Assembly (NCBI GenBank): GCA_002298165.1
Contig: DBMI01000115.1
Coordinates: 7,823-71,822 of the forward strand
Source: Desulfarculales bacterium UBA702
Lineage (GTDB): Bacteria; Desulfobacterota; Syntrophobacteria; Syntrophobacterales; Syntrophobacteraceae
Direction: 5' to 3'
DNA: 64,000 nucleotides
Each line of letters starts with the position of its first letter. The first letter of the stretch is position 1. The translations under genes were made by a program, and so were the position numbers. This document shows positions 25,136 through 33,639 of the stretch, one piece after another. Below the pieces are notes generated by a model, which searched no databases, was not told where the DNA came from, and saw only the letters and a list, made by a program, of their open reading frames with translations.

Positions 25136-25579
25136 CTACAGAAAATCCTCGCCGCCATAATAGCGGAACAGTGCCCGCAGGCGTTCCTCGTCAGCTTTTC
25201 GTGAATGGACGTATATGATCCGCCCAATCGATGCCGCTTCTTGCCCATCGATAGTCAACGTGGCTGACCCTAATGAATCACTCGTGGAAGTCGAAATAAG
25301 GCGACCCGTAATCTCTGCGCAGAAACCCGGTCGCAGGTCAGCCGGGACCACCACGTCCTCAATAAGTGACATGAACGCTGAAAGGCGAAAATTGTGCGTG
25401 TGTATGATAAGCCAGCCAAGAATTTGCGCCATTGCCTCGATGTACATAACACCAGGCACGGCGGCTTTCTTTCCAAAGTGCCCGCGAAGGCATTCATCGG
25501 TAAGCGTGAAGGTCTTTACACCGGTTATTGATTTTCCCGGATCGATGCCGGTTATCTTATCATAGAGGAGCAGTCTCAT
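25136..25579 (-). CDS. Second FabZ-like hotdog dehydratase
   Basis: A 147-residue hotdog protein paralogous to the one at 24144-24596: both start MRxLLxDKITG-like and carry His34 (RGHFGKKAAVPG) and Glu48 (YIEAMAQILGW). The usual FPxxPxMPG loop is altered to FGKKAAVPG, so activity or substrate may differ. Two related dehydratases plus two ketosynthases suggest a dedicated pathway making an unsaturated or polyene-like chain rather than the ordinary fatty-acid cycle alone. Confidence 0.78.
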   Translation of the reverse strand: MRLLLYDKITGIDPGKSITGVKTFTLTDECLRGHFGKKAAVPGVMYIEAMAQILGWLIIHTHNFRLSAFMSLIEDVVVPADLRPGFCAEITGRLISTSTSDSLGSATLTIDGQEAASIGRIIYVHSRKADEERLRALFRYYGGEDFL

Positions 25580-25628
25580 TTTGGTTTAGCCAGAGTCGTG
25601 CTGGAATTTTCCGGATTTTTGCGCTGCA

Positions 25629-26924
25629 TCATTTTCGGAACTTACCAAGGCATAGTGAGGCGTTCTGGCCACCAAAGCCGAATGAATTAGACAAGGCAAT
25701 ACCATGATCTACCTTACGCGCCTCATTTGGAACATAGTCGAGATCGCATTTGGGATCGGGAAATTCGTAATTAATGGTCGGCAAAATTACCGATTCCCTC
25801 ATTCCCATAGTGGTGAGGACCGCTTCGATTGCCCCCGCTCCCGCTATGGTATGACCTGTCATTGATTTATTCGAACTGACCGGAACCTGCCCGGCCCGCT
25901 CACCCAGAAGCCTCTTTATCGCCATCGTTTCGATGTAGTCATTTTGAAGTGTCGAAGTCCCGTGAGCGTTTATATATTCGATCATGTCGGGAGTGATGCC
26001 CGCATCGGCCAGTGCAGCCTGCATGGCAAAAAGCGCGCCGTCGCCCTTCGGGTGCATGTCGGTTATACGATACGCATCAGCCGATGAGCCGTATCCAAGG
26101 ACTTCTCCTAAAATTGGCACACCTCTTTGGAGGGCATGGTCCAAATCTTCGAGCACCAGAACACCAGCACCTTCCGACATAACGAACCCGTTCCTTTTGC
26201 GGTCAAAAGGCCTCGATGCTTTGTCCGGTGAAGTATACTTTTCAGCAAGAGCCCTTATGAGCACAAACCCGATGAATCCACCGAAGTTCACATTCGATTC
26301 GCATCCGCCCGCAAGCATGACATCTGCCCTGCCTTCTCTTATGGTGCGGAAAGCTTCGCCAACCGCCTGAGATCCGGCGGCACAGGCTGAGACCACGGTA
26401 AAATTGGCGCCCTTGCAATCGAACAACATCGACAGAATCGATGTGCCTACGTCGGGTTTTCGGCGGAAGAAATTGAAGTAGGAATAAATCCCGTTTTTTG
26501 AAAGGCCGTTAAGGTTCCAGCCGTTCGGGCCCTTGTAGCGGTAGAAAAAAAGCATGTCTTCTATGGTAGGATTTTCGCCGTGATAGCCCAGGCTTACGCC
26601 GATTCGACCACGATCTTCGATTGAGTCGAGTCGTGCCGCTTCAACGGCTTCCGAAGCAGCGGATATCATCAGCTTCAGGCCGCGCGAGGCGCATTTCTCG
26701 ACCCCTTGCAGCTTCGTTCCGGAAATGCAACTCAGCCAGGCATCATCAACCTGCCCGCCTATTCTGCAGGGAAGCCCCGCAGTCTCAAAAGAACGCAGAT
26801 AAGCAATCCCAGACGCTCCATTGCGGGCGTTGTCAAAGGTTTCGCGGCTGTTTTTACCAATGGGAGTGATCGCCCCGCAGCCGGTTACGACCACCCGTTT
26901 TCGCACCTGATTAAATTTACCCAA
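25629..26924 (-). CDS. Beta-ketoacyl-ACP synthase (FabF-like, catalytically intact)
   Basis: A 431-residue condensing enzyme that extends an acyl chain with malonyl-ACP. The catalytic triad is complete: Cys181 in VVSACAAGSQ, His in INAHGTSTLQND, and KSMTGHTIAGAG. It lies between the ACP gene and a dehydratase gene. It could pair with the Cys-less homologue at 22846-24141. It differs enough from housekeeping FabF (for example in the RYKGPNGWNLNG stretch) that a specialised role is likely. Confidence 0.9.
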   Translation of the reverse strand: MGKFNQVRKRVVVTGCGAITPIGKNSRETFDNARNGASGIAYLRSFETAGLPCRIGGQVDDAWLSCISGTKLQGVEKCASRGLKLMISAASEAVEAARLDSIEDRGRIGVSLGYHGENPTIEDMLFFYRYKGPNGWNLNGLSKNGIYSYFNFFRRKPDVGTSILSMLFDCKGANFTVVSACAAGSQAVGEAFRTIREGRADVMLAGGCESNVNFGGFIGFVLIRALAEKYTSPDKASRPFDRKRNGFVMSEGAGVLVLEDLDHALQRGVPILGEVLGYGSSADAYRITDMHPKGDGALFAMQAALADAGITPDMIEYINAHGTSTLQNDYIETMAIKRLLGERAGQVPVSSNKSMTGHTIAGAGAIEAVLTTMGMRESVILPTINYEFPDPKCDLDYVPNEARKVDHGIALSNSFGFGGQNASLCLGKFRK

Positions 26925-27015
26925 ATACGTAAATCCCTAAATCTCGGAATTCTTGCTTACCGATTCCTGAATTCCCAATTCCCAGGTATGTTAGCCAAGC
27001 GCTCCCGGCCGGCAG

Positions 27016-27576
27016 CTAGAATATTTTTTCCGATTGTTGCACCTGCGTGAGCCATTCATCGATGAGTTCATCACCGTTGGTAAACGCAGCCGGTTCGCCG
27101 CATGATCCGCACTGGATTCTGCTCTCTTTTTCGATTTTCCAGTCCTGCTTTCCGCAGTTGGTGCAATTTTCAGGTAAGCTGTCGAGAATGCTGATTATGC
27201 CGTCGGCAATCGATTGAACGGTTACAGCACCTGGAAGTTCCTCCATATCCATACCCGGTTTTAGCTGGGACGAATTGTTGAAGCGAAGCCGCAGGACCTT
27301 GACCGCACCTTCGGTCAGCTTGCCGTCGGCGTCGATTGCGCTTTCCTCGCCAAACATTTCCTCCATGTGCTCAAGGACGGAATGCCTTGCAGTCTTAATC
27401 CCGAAGGTCTGTTCCAGACGGTAGTTAATATCGAGAAAATCCAGCGATTCGGCACCCAGTTCCCCAACGAGCGAGCTTTCAGCCTTCACTCTTGCCGGAT
27501 CGATGTCCAGTCCTTCCCAGATTGCCCTTCTAACCTCTTCGATAACTTTCTCTTCAGGAATAACAGTCTGCTTCAT
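27016..27576 (-). CDS. Acyl carrier protein fused to a C-terminal zinc ribbon
   Basis: A 186-residue protein. The N-terminal part is an acyl carrier protein with the phosphopantetheine serine Ser44 in GAESLDFLD. It is larger than usual, with helices extending to about residue 130. The C-terminal part carries two CxxC pairs (Cys138/141 and Cys156/159), spaced like a rubredoxin-type zinc ribbon. Such a fusion is unusual; the ribbon might dock a partner such as a ketosynthase or acyltransferase. It lies between the SDR reductase and the intact ketosynthase. Confidence 0.8.
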   Translation of the reverse strand: MKQTVIPEEKVIEEVRRAIWEGLDIDPARVKAESSLVGELGAESLDFLDINYRLEQTFGIKTARHSVLEHMEEMFGEESAIDADGKLTEGAVKVLRLRFNNSSQLKPGMDMEELPGAVTVQSIADGIISILDSLPENCTNCGKQDWKIEKESRIQCGSCGEPAAFTNGDELIDEWLTQVQQSEKIF

Positions 27577-27593
27577 TTGCGCGCCAACCTCGC

Positions 27594-28388
27594 TTATTTA
27601 GAGTCCTGCCCCTTTATCCATGCCGGGCGGTATAGTCTATTGCTCAAGCCGTTGTCAACTACGATGGTCTGGCCCCGTATGGCACGGGCGCCCGGCCCGC
27701 AAAGAAACACCACCGTTTCGGCAATTTCCTCGGGGGTGACACAAAGGTTGTCCGGAATGTGTTCTATCTCTTCCATATAGAGCCGCAGAACCTTGAAAGA
27801 ATCCGTCTTTACAATGCCTCCGCAAACCGCATTTACCCAAATCCCCTTGGGAAGTAGACTTTCAGCGCAGTCGCGCACAACTGATTCCATTGCCGCTTTC
27901 ATGCTGCCCAGCGGATAGGATGGGTTGTAGAAACGGCTGCCAAGACTCGATACGAAGACGATTTTGCCTCCGGATGATTCGAGCATGGGAACGGCTGCCT
28001 GAATGCAAAAGATGTTTCCGATGTAATTGGTATCAACAAGCTGCCGGATTTCTTTTTCGCGAAGCTTTTCAAGCGGCTTAAAAGGTGCTCTGGCAGCATT
28101 CAAAATCAGAAAATCAAGTCGGCCGTACCGGTTCGATGCTGCTTCGAACATCGCCTTTACAGATTCTTTTGATGCAATATCAGCTTGAACGGGGAAGGCT
28201 TTCCTGCCGAAACTTTCTATTTCGCGGCATACCTCATCGGCTTTGGCCTGAGAGGTCCCGCCCTCCTTAGAGTGATTTACCGCAACGTCAGCCCCCGCAC
28301 GAGCAAGGGCCAATGCAATCGCACGGCCGATTCCCCGTGAGCTTCCCGTTACAAGTGCGACTTTATCCGTAAATGCGGTTTTTTCCAT
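27594..28388 (-). CDS. SDR-family oxidoreductase, FabG/FabL-like
   Basis: A 264-residue NAD(P)H-dependent short-chain dehydrogenase. The Rossmann motif is TGSSRGIGRA, followed by SSLGSRFYNPSY and a Lys in GSMKAAMES. Tyr158 and Lys164 are separated by five residues. FabG uses YxxxK and FabL enoyl-ACP reductase uses Yx6K, so the assignment between keto- and enoyl-reductase is uncertain; the surrounding blocks (SSLGS, VNAVCGG, GQTIVVDNG) look more like FabL. In the cluster it provides a reductive step. Confidence 0.8.
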   Translation of the reverse strand: MEKTAFTDKVALVTGSSRGIGRAIALALARAGADVAVNHSKEGGTSQAKADEVCREIESFGRKAFPVQADIASKESVKAMFEAASNRYGRLDFLILNAARAPFKPLEKLREKEIRQLVDTNYIGNIFCIQAAVPMLESSGGKIVFVSSLGSRFYNPSYPLGSMKAAMESVVRDCAESLLPKGIWVNAVCGGIVKTDSFKVLRLYMEEIEHIPDNLCVTPEEIAETVVFLCGPGARAIRGQTIVVDNGLSNRLYRPAWIKGQDSK

Positions 28389-28409
28389 TTTTCAAAAAAA
28401 GGCTTTCTC

Positions 28410-28524
28410 TGCGCTCTATGAGCGCAATTATTAGTAGCCTGCCCTGTTTTTGGAAACAAAGGATTTCTTTTTGCCGGCTTGATTTGAAAGGCACACATTC
28501 TAGCACAGCGGACAAATATTACAA
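28410..28524 (-). promoter_or_regulatory. Candidate promoter and leader hairpin of the acyl-chain cluster
   Basis: Read on the minus strand, TTGTAA (28519-28524) and TAGAAT (28497-28502) are separated by 16 bases, forming a plausible sigma-70 promoter that overlaps the rsmA stop. The leader contains a perfect hairpin, TGCGCTC-TAT-GAGCGCA at 28410-28426, about 22 bases before the SDR start codon. The cluster may therefore be transcribed separately from rsmA. Confidence 0.4.
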
Positions 28525-29400
28525 CGGGGCAAATCCAGCAGCCTCCAGCACGTACCCTGCCAGTTCTAAAAACTCGCACGGAGAAATCGTTTCTGGCCTT
28601 CTTTTCGGGTCGATTCCCGTCCTGGCGAGCCCATCCAGCAGGGCTGCCGAGGATACCCCGAAAACACCCTTGAGGCTGTTCTGAATGGTTTTTCTGCGCT
28701 GCTGGAAGGCGACACTAACGAATTTTCTCAGAAAATCAAACGGTGGACCGGAGGGAGCCTTATCGATGAATTCAATTCCTATGACAAGGGAATCTATTTT
28801 CGGTGGAGGATAGAACTGGGAGGGTCCAACCGTAAAGAGCCTGTTCACCTTTGAATAGATGCCAAGGAGGACGGAAAGTACACCGTAGTCTCCGCAACCC
28901 GGAGGCGCGCAGAACCTTTCCCCGACCTCCTTCTGCACCATGAAAACGGCGCGTTCGATTGCCGGAAAGGCTTCTAGCAGGTTGAACATCAGTGGAGAGC
29001 TGATGTTATAGGGCAGGTTGCCGAGCACCACGAGCCGTTTTCCTTCCTGCCGGCTAAGGCCGGCAAAATCGAAGGCAAGGGCATCCTGGCAGTGAATTGA
29101 AACACCCTCTACCCTTTCACCCTGCTCTCCGTCTCCGACTTCGAACAACTCGCCCAGGTAGGCTGAAAGATCTGTATCCAGTTCAATGAGGTGGAGTTTC
29201 TTTACAAGGGGAGCGATATGCCTGGTCAAAGCTCCGAGCCCCGGGCCGATTTCGACGGCCACATCCGATTCCGCGAGTGCGGCTGCCTGAACTATTCGGG
29301 TCGCTGTCGCCGGCTGGGCAAGGAAATGCTGCCCAAACTGTTTCCTGGGTCTGATGCCTTTTTCATGGAAGTACTGGGAGGGGGTGAGAAATTCAGGCAT
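28519..29400 (-). CDS. rsmA: 16S rRNA dimethyladenosine transferase
   Basis: A 293-residue SAM-dependent methyltransferase (KsgA) that dimethylates two adenosines in helix 45 of 16S rRNA during 30S assembly. Family motifs are KQFGQHFL near residue 20, the SAM loop VEIGPGLGALT, and the catalytic NLPYNISSP. Length is typical. It lies between tsaD and the acyl-chain genes on the same strand. Confidence 0.96.
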   Translation of the reverse strand: MPEFLTPSQYFHEKGIRPRKQFGQHFLAQPATATRIVQAAALAESDVAVEIGPGLGALTRHIAPLVKKLHLIELDTDLSAYLGELFEVGDGEQGERVEGVSIHCQDALAFDFAGLSRQEGKRLVVLGNLPYNISSPLMFNLLEAFPAIERAVFMVQKEVGERFCAPPGCGDYGVLSVLLGIYSKVNRLFTVGPSQFYPPPKIDSLVIGIEFIDKAPSGPPFDFLRKFVSVAFQQRRKTIQNSLKGVFGVSSAALLDGLARTGIDPKRRPETISPCEFLELAGYVLEAAGFAPL

Positions 29401-29466
29401 TATCGATTAACCAATGAATGGTGAGTGCGGAGACATGCTAAAATTTTGGCCGAACTCGCATTAGTC

Positions 29467-30516
29467 TTATCTGGAAAAGGCATCAATGTCCAAAGTCTCC
29501 GAACTGAATCCTGAGCGCGCCCATATCCGATATGCAGACGATGCGATCATCACCGCGTTGTCAGTGCAGAACCGTATAGGCGGCATAAATAGCCTGATCC
29601 CATCAGCCAAGGCCTGCTCCGAAAGTTTTTGCCGGAGCCTTGAATTGGCAGCCACACCGCCGACGGCCGCGATTTGCTTTAATCCACATTGCCGTGCTGC
29701 TTCAATGGTCTTGGAGACGAGTACGTCGACGATTGCTTCCTGGAAACTGGCGGCAAAATCTTCAAGTGAACATTCGGCCTGAGCGGATTCCGTTCTTTGC
29801 ACCTCGGCATCTTCCCGCATGGATATCTTGTGCGGAATGCCGTGCTTGCGAATAAAATTGGCAGCAGATGTCTTTAATCCGCTGAAGCTGAACTCAAGGG
29901 ATTCCCTGTCAAACCTGGAGCGGGGAAAATGGACCGCCTCGGGGTTTCCCGACAATGCGAGCCTGTCTATTGCGATTCCGCCGGGATAACCGATCTCGAG
30001 CATCTTTGCTATTTTATCGAAAGCCTCCCCGGCGGCATCATCTCGCGTGGCGCCAAGAAGTCTGACAGTGCAGTCATCCGACACCTTGTAGAGAGCAGTA
30101 TGCCCACCCGAGACGACCAGACACGCAAATGGCCCCTCCGGCTGTTCGTCTCCCATAAAAGCTGCCTGAATGTGGCCTTCCAGGTGATTTACTGGGATAA
30201 AGGGAATACCATGCGCATAGGCCATAGCCTTAGCTGCCCCAAGCCCTACCAGGAGCGCCCCAACAAGCCCCGGCCCCTGGGTGGCTGCAATTGCATCGAG
30301 CTTTTCCGCACTGCATCCCGCCTCTTTGAGGGCCATATCGACTACCGGAATTATATATTCGAGATGCTTCCTGGACGCCAGTTCAGGCACTACTCCCCCG
30401 TAGGGTCCGTGAATGCCCGCCTGGCTTGCGACGATATCGGAGAGCACCTTCCGTCCGTCATCCACCACGGCGGCGGCAGTTTCGTCGCACGAACTCTCAA
30501 TCCCCAGGATCAACAT
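29467..30516 (-). CDS. tsaD: tRNA N6-threonylcarbamoyladenosine transferase
   Basis: A 349-residue TsaD/Kae1 protein that transfers threonylcarbamoyl to A37 of ANN-decoding tRNAs together with TsaB and TsaE. It has the LGIESSCDETAAAVVD start, the iron-binding HLEGH pair, SGGHTALYKV, and the late FCTDNAVMIA segment. Length is normal. It starts divergently from the LAB_N gene. Confidence 0.97.
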   Translation of the reverse strand: MLILGIESSCDETAAAVVDDGRKVLSDIVASQAGIHGPYGGVVPELASRKHLEYIIPVVDMALKEAGCSAEKLDAIAATQGPGLVGALLVGLGAAKAMAYAHGIPFIPVNHLEGHIQAAFMGDEQPEGPFACLVVSGGHTALYKVSDDCTVRLLGATRDDAAGEAFDKIAKMLEIGYPGGIAIDRLALSGNPEAVHFPRSRFDRESLEFSFSGLKTSAANFIRKHGIPHKISMREDAEVQRTESAQAECSLEDFAASFQEAIVDVLVSKTIEAARQCGLKQIAAVGGVAANSRLRQKLSEQALADGIRLFMPPIRFCTDNAVMIASSAYRIWARSGFSSETLDIDAFSR

Positions 30517-30806
30517 TTAAAAGCCCCTTTATAGATAAGCAGCCAGGCTCGGTCCACTCTTGCCTTCAGCATATCACCTAATCCGGCCCGAAAAGAAGAT
30601 TTTTCAAGGTTGGATGCGCTTAAAACTGATAAGCGCCAAAATTTTAACCGTTTTTGAATTTACCCTTTTCAATACGGTTTTTTCTATCCATAATACCCAC
30701 TGCTTGGACATCCGCGCAGTTTCGCGGATATTCCGGGCGGAATTTGTCCTCACCGCCCCCTTCGGGGGTTCTTATTATATCTCAGCTAAAGCGGACTATC
30801 CTAAAA
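30517..30806. promoter_or_regulatory. Divergent intergenic region with two leader hairpins
   Basis: The gap separates tsaD (minus) from the LAB_N gene (plus). A perfect seven-base inverted repeat, ATCCGCG/CGCGGAT, lies at 30710-30729. A short C4-5/G4-5 stem closed by a TTCG loop at 30756-30768 is followed by a T-rich stretch. These could be an operator and an attenuator for the plus-strand genes, but I see no exact promoter to anchor them. Confidence 0.35.
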
Positions 30807-31154
30807 ATGCCCGGAACCGATCCATTCAACATCCACTACGCTGCGCGGTGGTTGGCGGAAAACTATGTGCTGATTCTGGGCTTTACGGCCCAGGGGCTTT
30901 TCTTCGGTCGGTTCCTCGTCCAGTGGATAGCAAGCGAAAAGCAGGGGAAAAGCGTCGTGCCGCTGGCGTTTTGGTATTTCAGCGTATGCGGTGGAGGTCT
31001 TCTTTTTGTCTATGCGATATTGAAAAAAGACCCCGTATTTATCCTCGGACAGGGCGGCGGCCTGCTGATCTATGTCAGAAATTTATTCCTCATTTATAGG
31101 GAGCGTGCCCGAAAAATTTCGCACGACAACCCCGACAAAGAACACGCGAAATAA
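30807..31154 (+). CDS. LAB_N domain membrane protein (lipid A disaccharide synthase N-terminal domain-like)
   Basis: A small protein of about 115 residues with three hydrophobic helices. It shows the LAB_N features FGRFLVQWIASEKQGKSVVP, FWYFSVCGGGLLFVYAI and the PVFILGQGGGLLIYVRNL end. LAB_N proteins are often encoded next to lipid A or undecaprenyl-phosphate sugar enzymes, and this one ends one base into the start of an ArnT-like gene. The exact role is not established. I start at ATG 30807, since the 51-codon upstream extension to 30654 is of poor quality. Confidence 0.82.
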   Translation: MPGTDPFNIHYAARWLAENYVLILGFTAQGLFFGRFLVQWIASEKQGKSVVPLAFWYFSVCGGGLLFVYAILKKDPVFILGQGGGLLIYVRNLFLIYRERARKISHDNPDKEHAK

Positions 31155-32935
31155 TGATGAACTACAAATTCCTGCTCTATCCGCTAATTCTGTTAGCCAT
31201 CTGGTCTGCAATCTTTCTCGGGACTATCACCCGTCCGGCACTTCTCGACGATGCCGACTCCTTCCACGCCGAAGCGGTTCGAGAGATGGTCCAATCGGGC
31301 GATTGGATAACTCTGCGGCTTAATAACGGCATCAGGTATATCGAAAAATCTCCGCTGATGTACTGGATGGCCGCATCATTTGTCACGGCATTCGGACTCG
31401 AGGATTGGGCGATACGGCTGCCGCTGGCAATTTTCGCCTTGTTGCTGACGCTGCTGGTCTGGCGATTCGGCACGCGGTACTGGGGAGAAAAAGGAGGCTT
31501 CTTTTCAGGGCTGGTATTTCTGACAAGTCTCGGCCCGTTCGCATTTACAAGAATATTCATCCCGGACGTGCTGCTTTCCTTCTTTTTAGCCTTCTGCCTC
31601 TATATGTACATTCAGATTTCCGTGGATACTGATAGTGAACCCAGGCGTATCGGGCCATTGGATATCAGGTGTGCGGGATTTTACGCCTCCGCCGCGCTCG
31701 CTTCGATTACCAAAGGGCTTACCGGTATCGTTTTCGGGGGAGCGATAATTTTTTTCCACATCCTCATCACCGGAAACTGGAAGGTTCTAAAGAAACTCCA
31801 GATCCCCTTTGGGATTGTCCTTTTTCTTGCGATCTCCGCTCCCTGGCATATTGCCGCAGCCCTTGCGAACAGCGATTTTCTCTGGTTCTACTTCATTAGA
31901 GAACACCTGCTTCGATATCTCGGAATGCGCTACCCGAAAGACTACGATACCGTCCCGCTCCTTGTCTTCTGGGGCCTTCACCTGGTCTGGCTTTTTCCCT
32001 GGAGCACCTTTTTGTGGGGGCTTGGACGAAATTTTCCGAGGACCTTCCGCCCCAAGGATAAAACTCAACAGGTTATACTGCTGCTCTGCGTCTGGATTTT
32101 TACCGTCCTGCTGATCCTGGCCTTCGGCAGCACCCAGGAGTATTACACATTTCCGACGCTCCCGGCATTTGCCCTTCTTTTTGGAAAAGTCCTCTCGGAT
32201 ATTGAATCACGCGAGAGTCAATCCCGGAAATGGAGTATCGTGAGCCTTGGATCGGCCGCCGCTATCACAGTTTCAGTCGGAGTAGTCCTGGCCGCACTTG
32301 CCTGGACAGGTGGCCGATCGGCGGGAAATCTTGCAGTGACCCTTACCTCGAACCCGGAACACTATAACCTTGCTTTCGGTCACGTTCACGATCTCACTGC
32401 GGCAACTTTCGCCCACCTGGCACCTCTTGTCTACAGAACGGCAGCTTTTCTCATTGTGGGCCCGATTGCCGCCCTTGCATTCGCGCTTTGGAGGCGCTGG
32501 ACGGTTTCGTTCCTGTTCCTTGCCTTCATGATGGTGGGACTGACCCACTCTTACGCATCTGGAATGGCTGCTTTTGAACCTATCCTTTCCTCCCGGAACC
32601 TGGCGAAAGTGGTCGAGTATCACTACAAGCCGGGCGACAGAATTGTAATCAATGACTTCTACGAGAAAGGCTGCACACTTAACTACTACACCGGGCTCCA
32701 GGTCCATGTAATGAACAAGAGCTTCGGAGTGCTCTGGTACGGCTTGCAGGACAAAGATGCACCCAAAATTGCCATGGAGGAGCAGGAACTTCTAAAGATG
32801 TGGAACTCTAACGATAGCAGGATTTTCCTCTTTAGCGAAAAGGGACCCCTCCAGGCTTTATTGGCGCGAAACCCCGGCCTGAAATATCGCATATTGGCCG
32901 AAGAGGGCGGTAAAAGCATACTTGTAAACTGGTAG
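31154..32935 (+). CDS. ArnT/PMT-like membrane glycosyltransferase
   Basis: A 593-residue integral-membrane GT-C glycosyltransferase with about 11-12 hydrophobic helices and a C-terminal soluble part of about 130 residues. The first periplasmic loop has the acidic pair in LLDDADSFHAEA, and the family's KSPLMYWM segment follows. Related enzymes (ArnT, PMT) transfer sugars from polyprenyl-phosphate carriers to lipid A or proteins. The LAB_N neighbour supports a lipid A modification role. The donor and acceptor cannot be told from sequence. Confidence 0.85.
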   Translation: MMNYKFLLYPLILLAIWSAIFLGTITRPALLDDADSFHAEAVREMVQSGDWITLRLNNGIRYIEKSPLMYWMAASFVTAFGLEDWAIRLPLAIFALLLTLLVWRFGTRYWGEKGGFFSGLVFLTSLGPFAFTRIFIPDVLLSFFLAFCLYMYIQISVDTDSEPRRIGPLDIRCAGFYASAALASITKGLTGIVFGGAIIFFHILITGNWKVLKKLQIPFGIVLFLAISAPWHIAAALANSDFLWFYFIREHLLRYLGMRYPKDYDTVPLLVFWGLHLVWLFPWSTFLWGLGRNFPRTFRPKDKTQQVILLLCVWIFTVLLILAFGSTQEYYTFPTLPAFALLFGKVLSDIESRESQSRKWSIVSLGSAAAITVSVGVVLAALAWTGGRSAGNLAVTLTSNPEHYNLAFGHVHDLTAATFAHLAPLVYRTAAFLIVGPIAALAFALWRRWTVSFLFLAFMMVGLTHSYASGMAAFEPILSSRNLAKVVEYHYKPGDRIVINDFYEKGCTLNYYTGLQVHVMNKSFGVLWYGLQDKDAPKIAMEEQELLKMWNSNDSRIFLFSEKGPLQALLARNPGLKYRILAEEGGKSILVNW

Positions 32936-33235
32936 TATTTAAAAAAGACATTGATGTCGGATTGAGCGGAGAGCCTGCCCCTTTTTGCCTCTCGCCTTCT
33001 ATTTAGCGACAACCTCAGTCAAGCCAATACTTCACCACTCACCTAAGGTCCCGCGTTCATAATTCCCGCTCTAACTCGATCCGAGAGGTTACCAACCAAA
33101 AATCGAGTTCGGACATACAGCTATCATTCGAGAAGACACCATCGTGGTCGGGCGTCTTTTTCCAGATTTCACTCATACCCCCCTAGTTTTTTAGCCACCG
33201 AAGCGCATATCCCTCTTTTTCCAGTTCGATTTATC
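32936..33235. other. Intergenic region, no gene seen
   Basis: No ORF with a recognisable family and no tRNA was found. A short palindrome, GACAT/ATGTC, lies near 32949 just past the glycosyltransferase stop but has no U-tract. The region ends at the promoter of the electron-transfer operon. Confidence 0.5.
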
Positions 33236-33263
33236 TTGACATGCTCTCACATTTGCCTAGAAT
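33236..33263 (+). promoter_or_regulatory. Sigma-70-type promoter of the oxidoreductase/Hdr operon
   Basis: TTGACA (33236-33241), a perfect -35, is followed after 16 bases by TAGAAT (33258-33263), five of six to the -10 consensus. Transcription would start near 33270, about 50 bases before the first gene. No other strong promoter was noticed in the following 10 kb, which fits one long operon. Confidence 0.6.
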
Positions 33264-33320
33264 TCCGTAACTGATCGCAGTTTTGAGTTCGCTTTGCAAA
33301 ATATTCCAAGGATTGATGAG

Positions 33321-33596
33321 ATGAAATTCTGGCGAGTACCCCTGGATTCGGAAGAAATCCTCGTATCAAAGGGCATTGTCTACATCATCGATGACCGATG
33401 TAAAGGGTGCGGCTACTGCATCGAATACTGCCCAAGGGACGTACTCGAAATGTCTAGCCGCTTCAATTCAAAGGGCTACCATCCGCCTTCGGTAAAGCAG
33501 CCAGATCTTTGTGTGAATTGCCATTACTGCGAAGCAATATGTCCCGACTTCGCCATTTATTCGCTCGAAGCCCCGGCAAATGCCCCAGCGGCATAA
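33321..33596 (+). CDS. korD: 2-Oxoacid:ferredoxin oxidoreductase delta (ferredoxin) subunit
   Basis: A 91-residue bacterial ferredoxin with two [4Fe-4S] motifs: CKGCGYCIEYCP and CVNCHYCEAICP. In KorABCD and related enzymes this subunit passes electrons from the thiamine-diphosphate site to soluble ferredoxin. I chose ATG 33321, which has AAGGA eight bases upstream; a TTG at 33294 is in frame. It opens the operon and precedes the catalytic alpha subunit. Confidence 0.88.
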   Translation: MKFWRVPLDSEEILVSKGIVYIIDDRCKGCGYCIEYCPRDVLEMSSRFNSKGYHPPSVKQPDLCVNCHYCEAICPDFAIYSLEAPANAPAA

Positions 33597-33639
33597 GCTT
33601 TCATATCCTCCACCCTAAACTGAATTTGATTGTCTATTT

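Noticed and set aside
32936..33235. tRNA or riboswitch in the gap before korD
   Set aside because: No T-arm signature or acceptor pairing could be found, and no riboswitch core was recognised.
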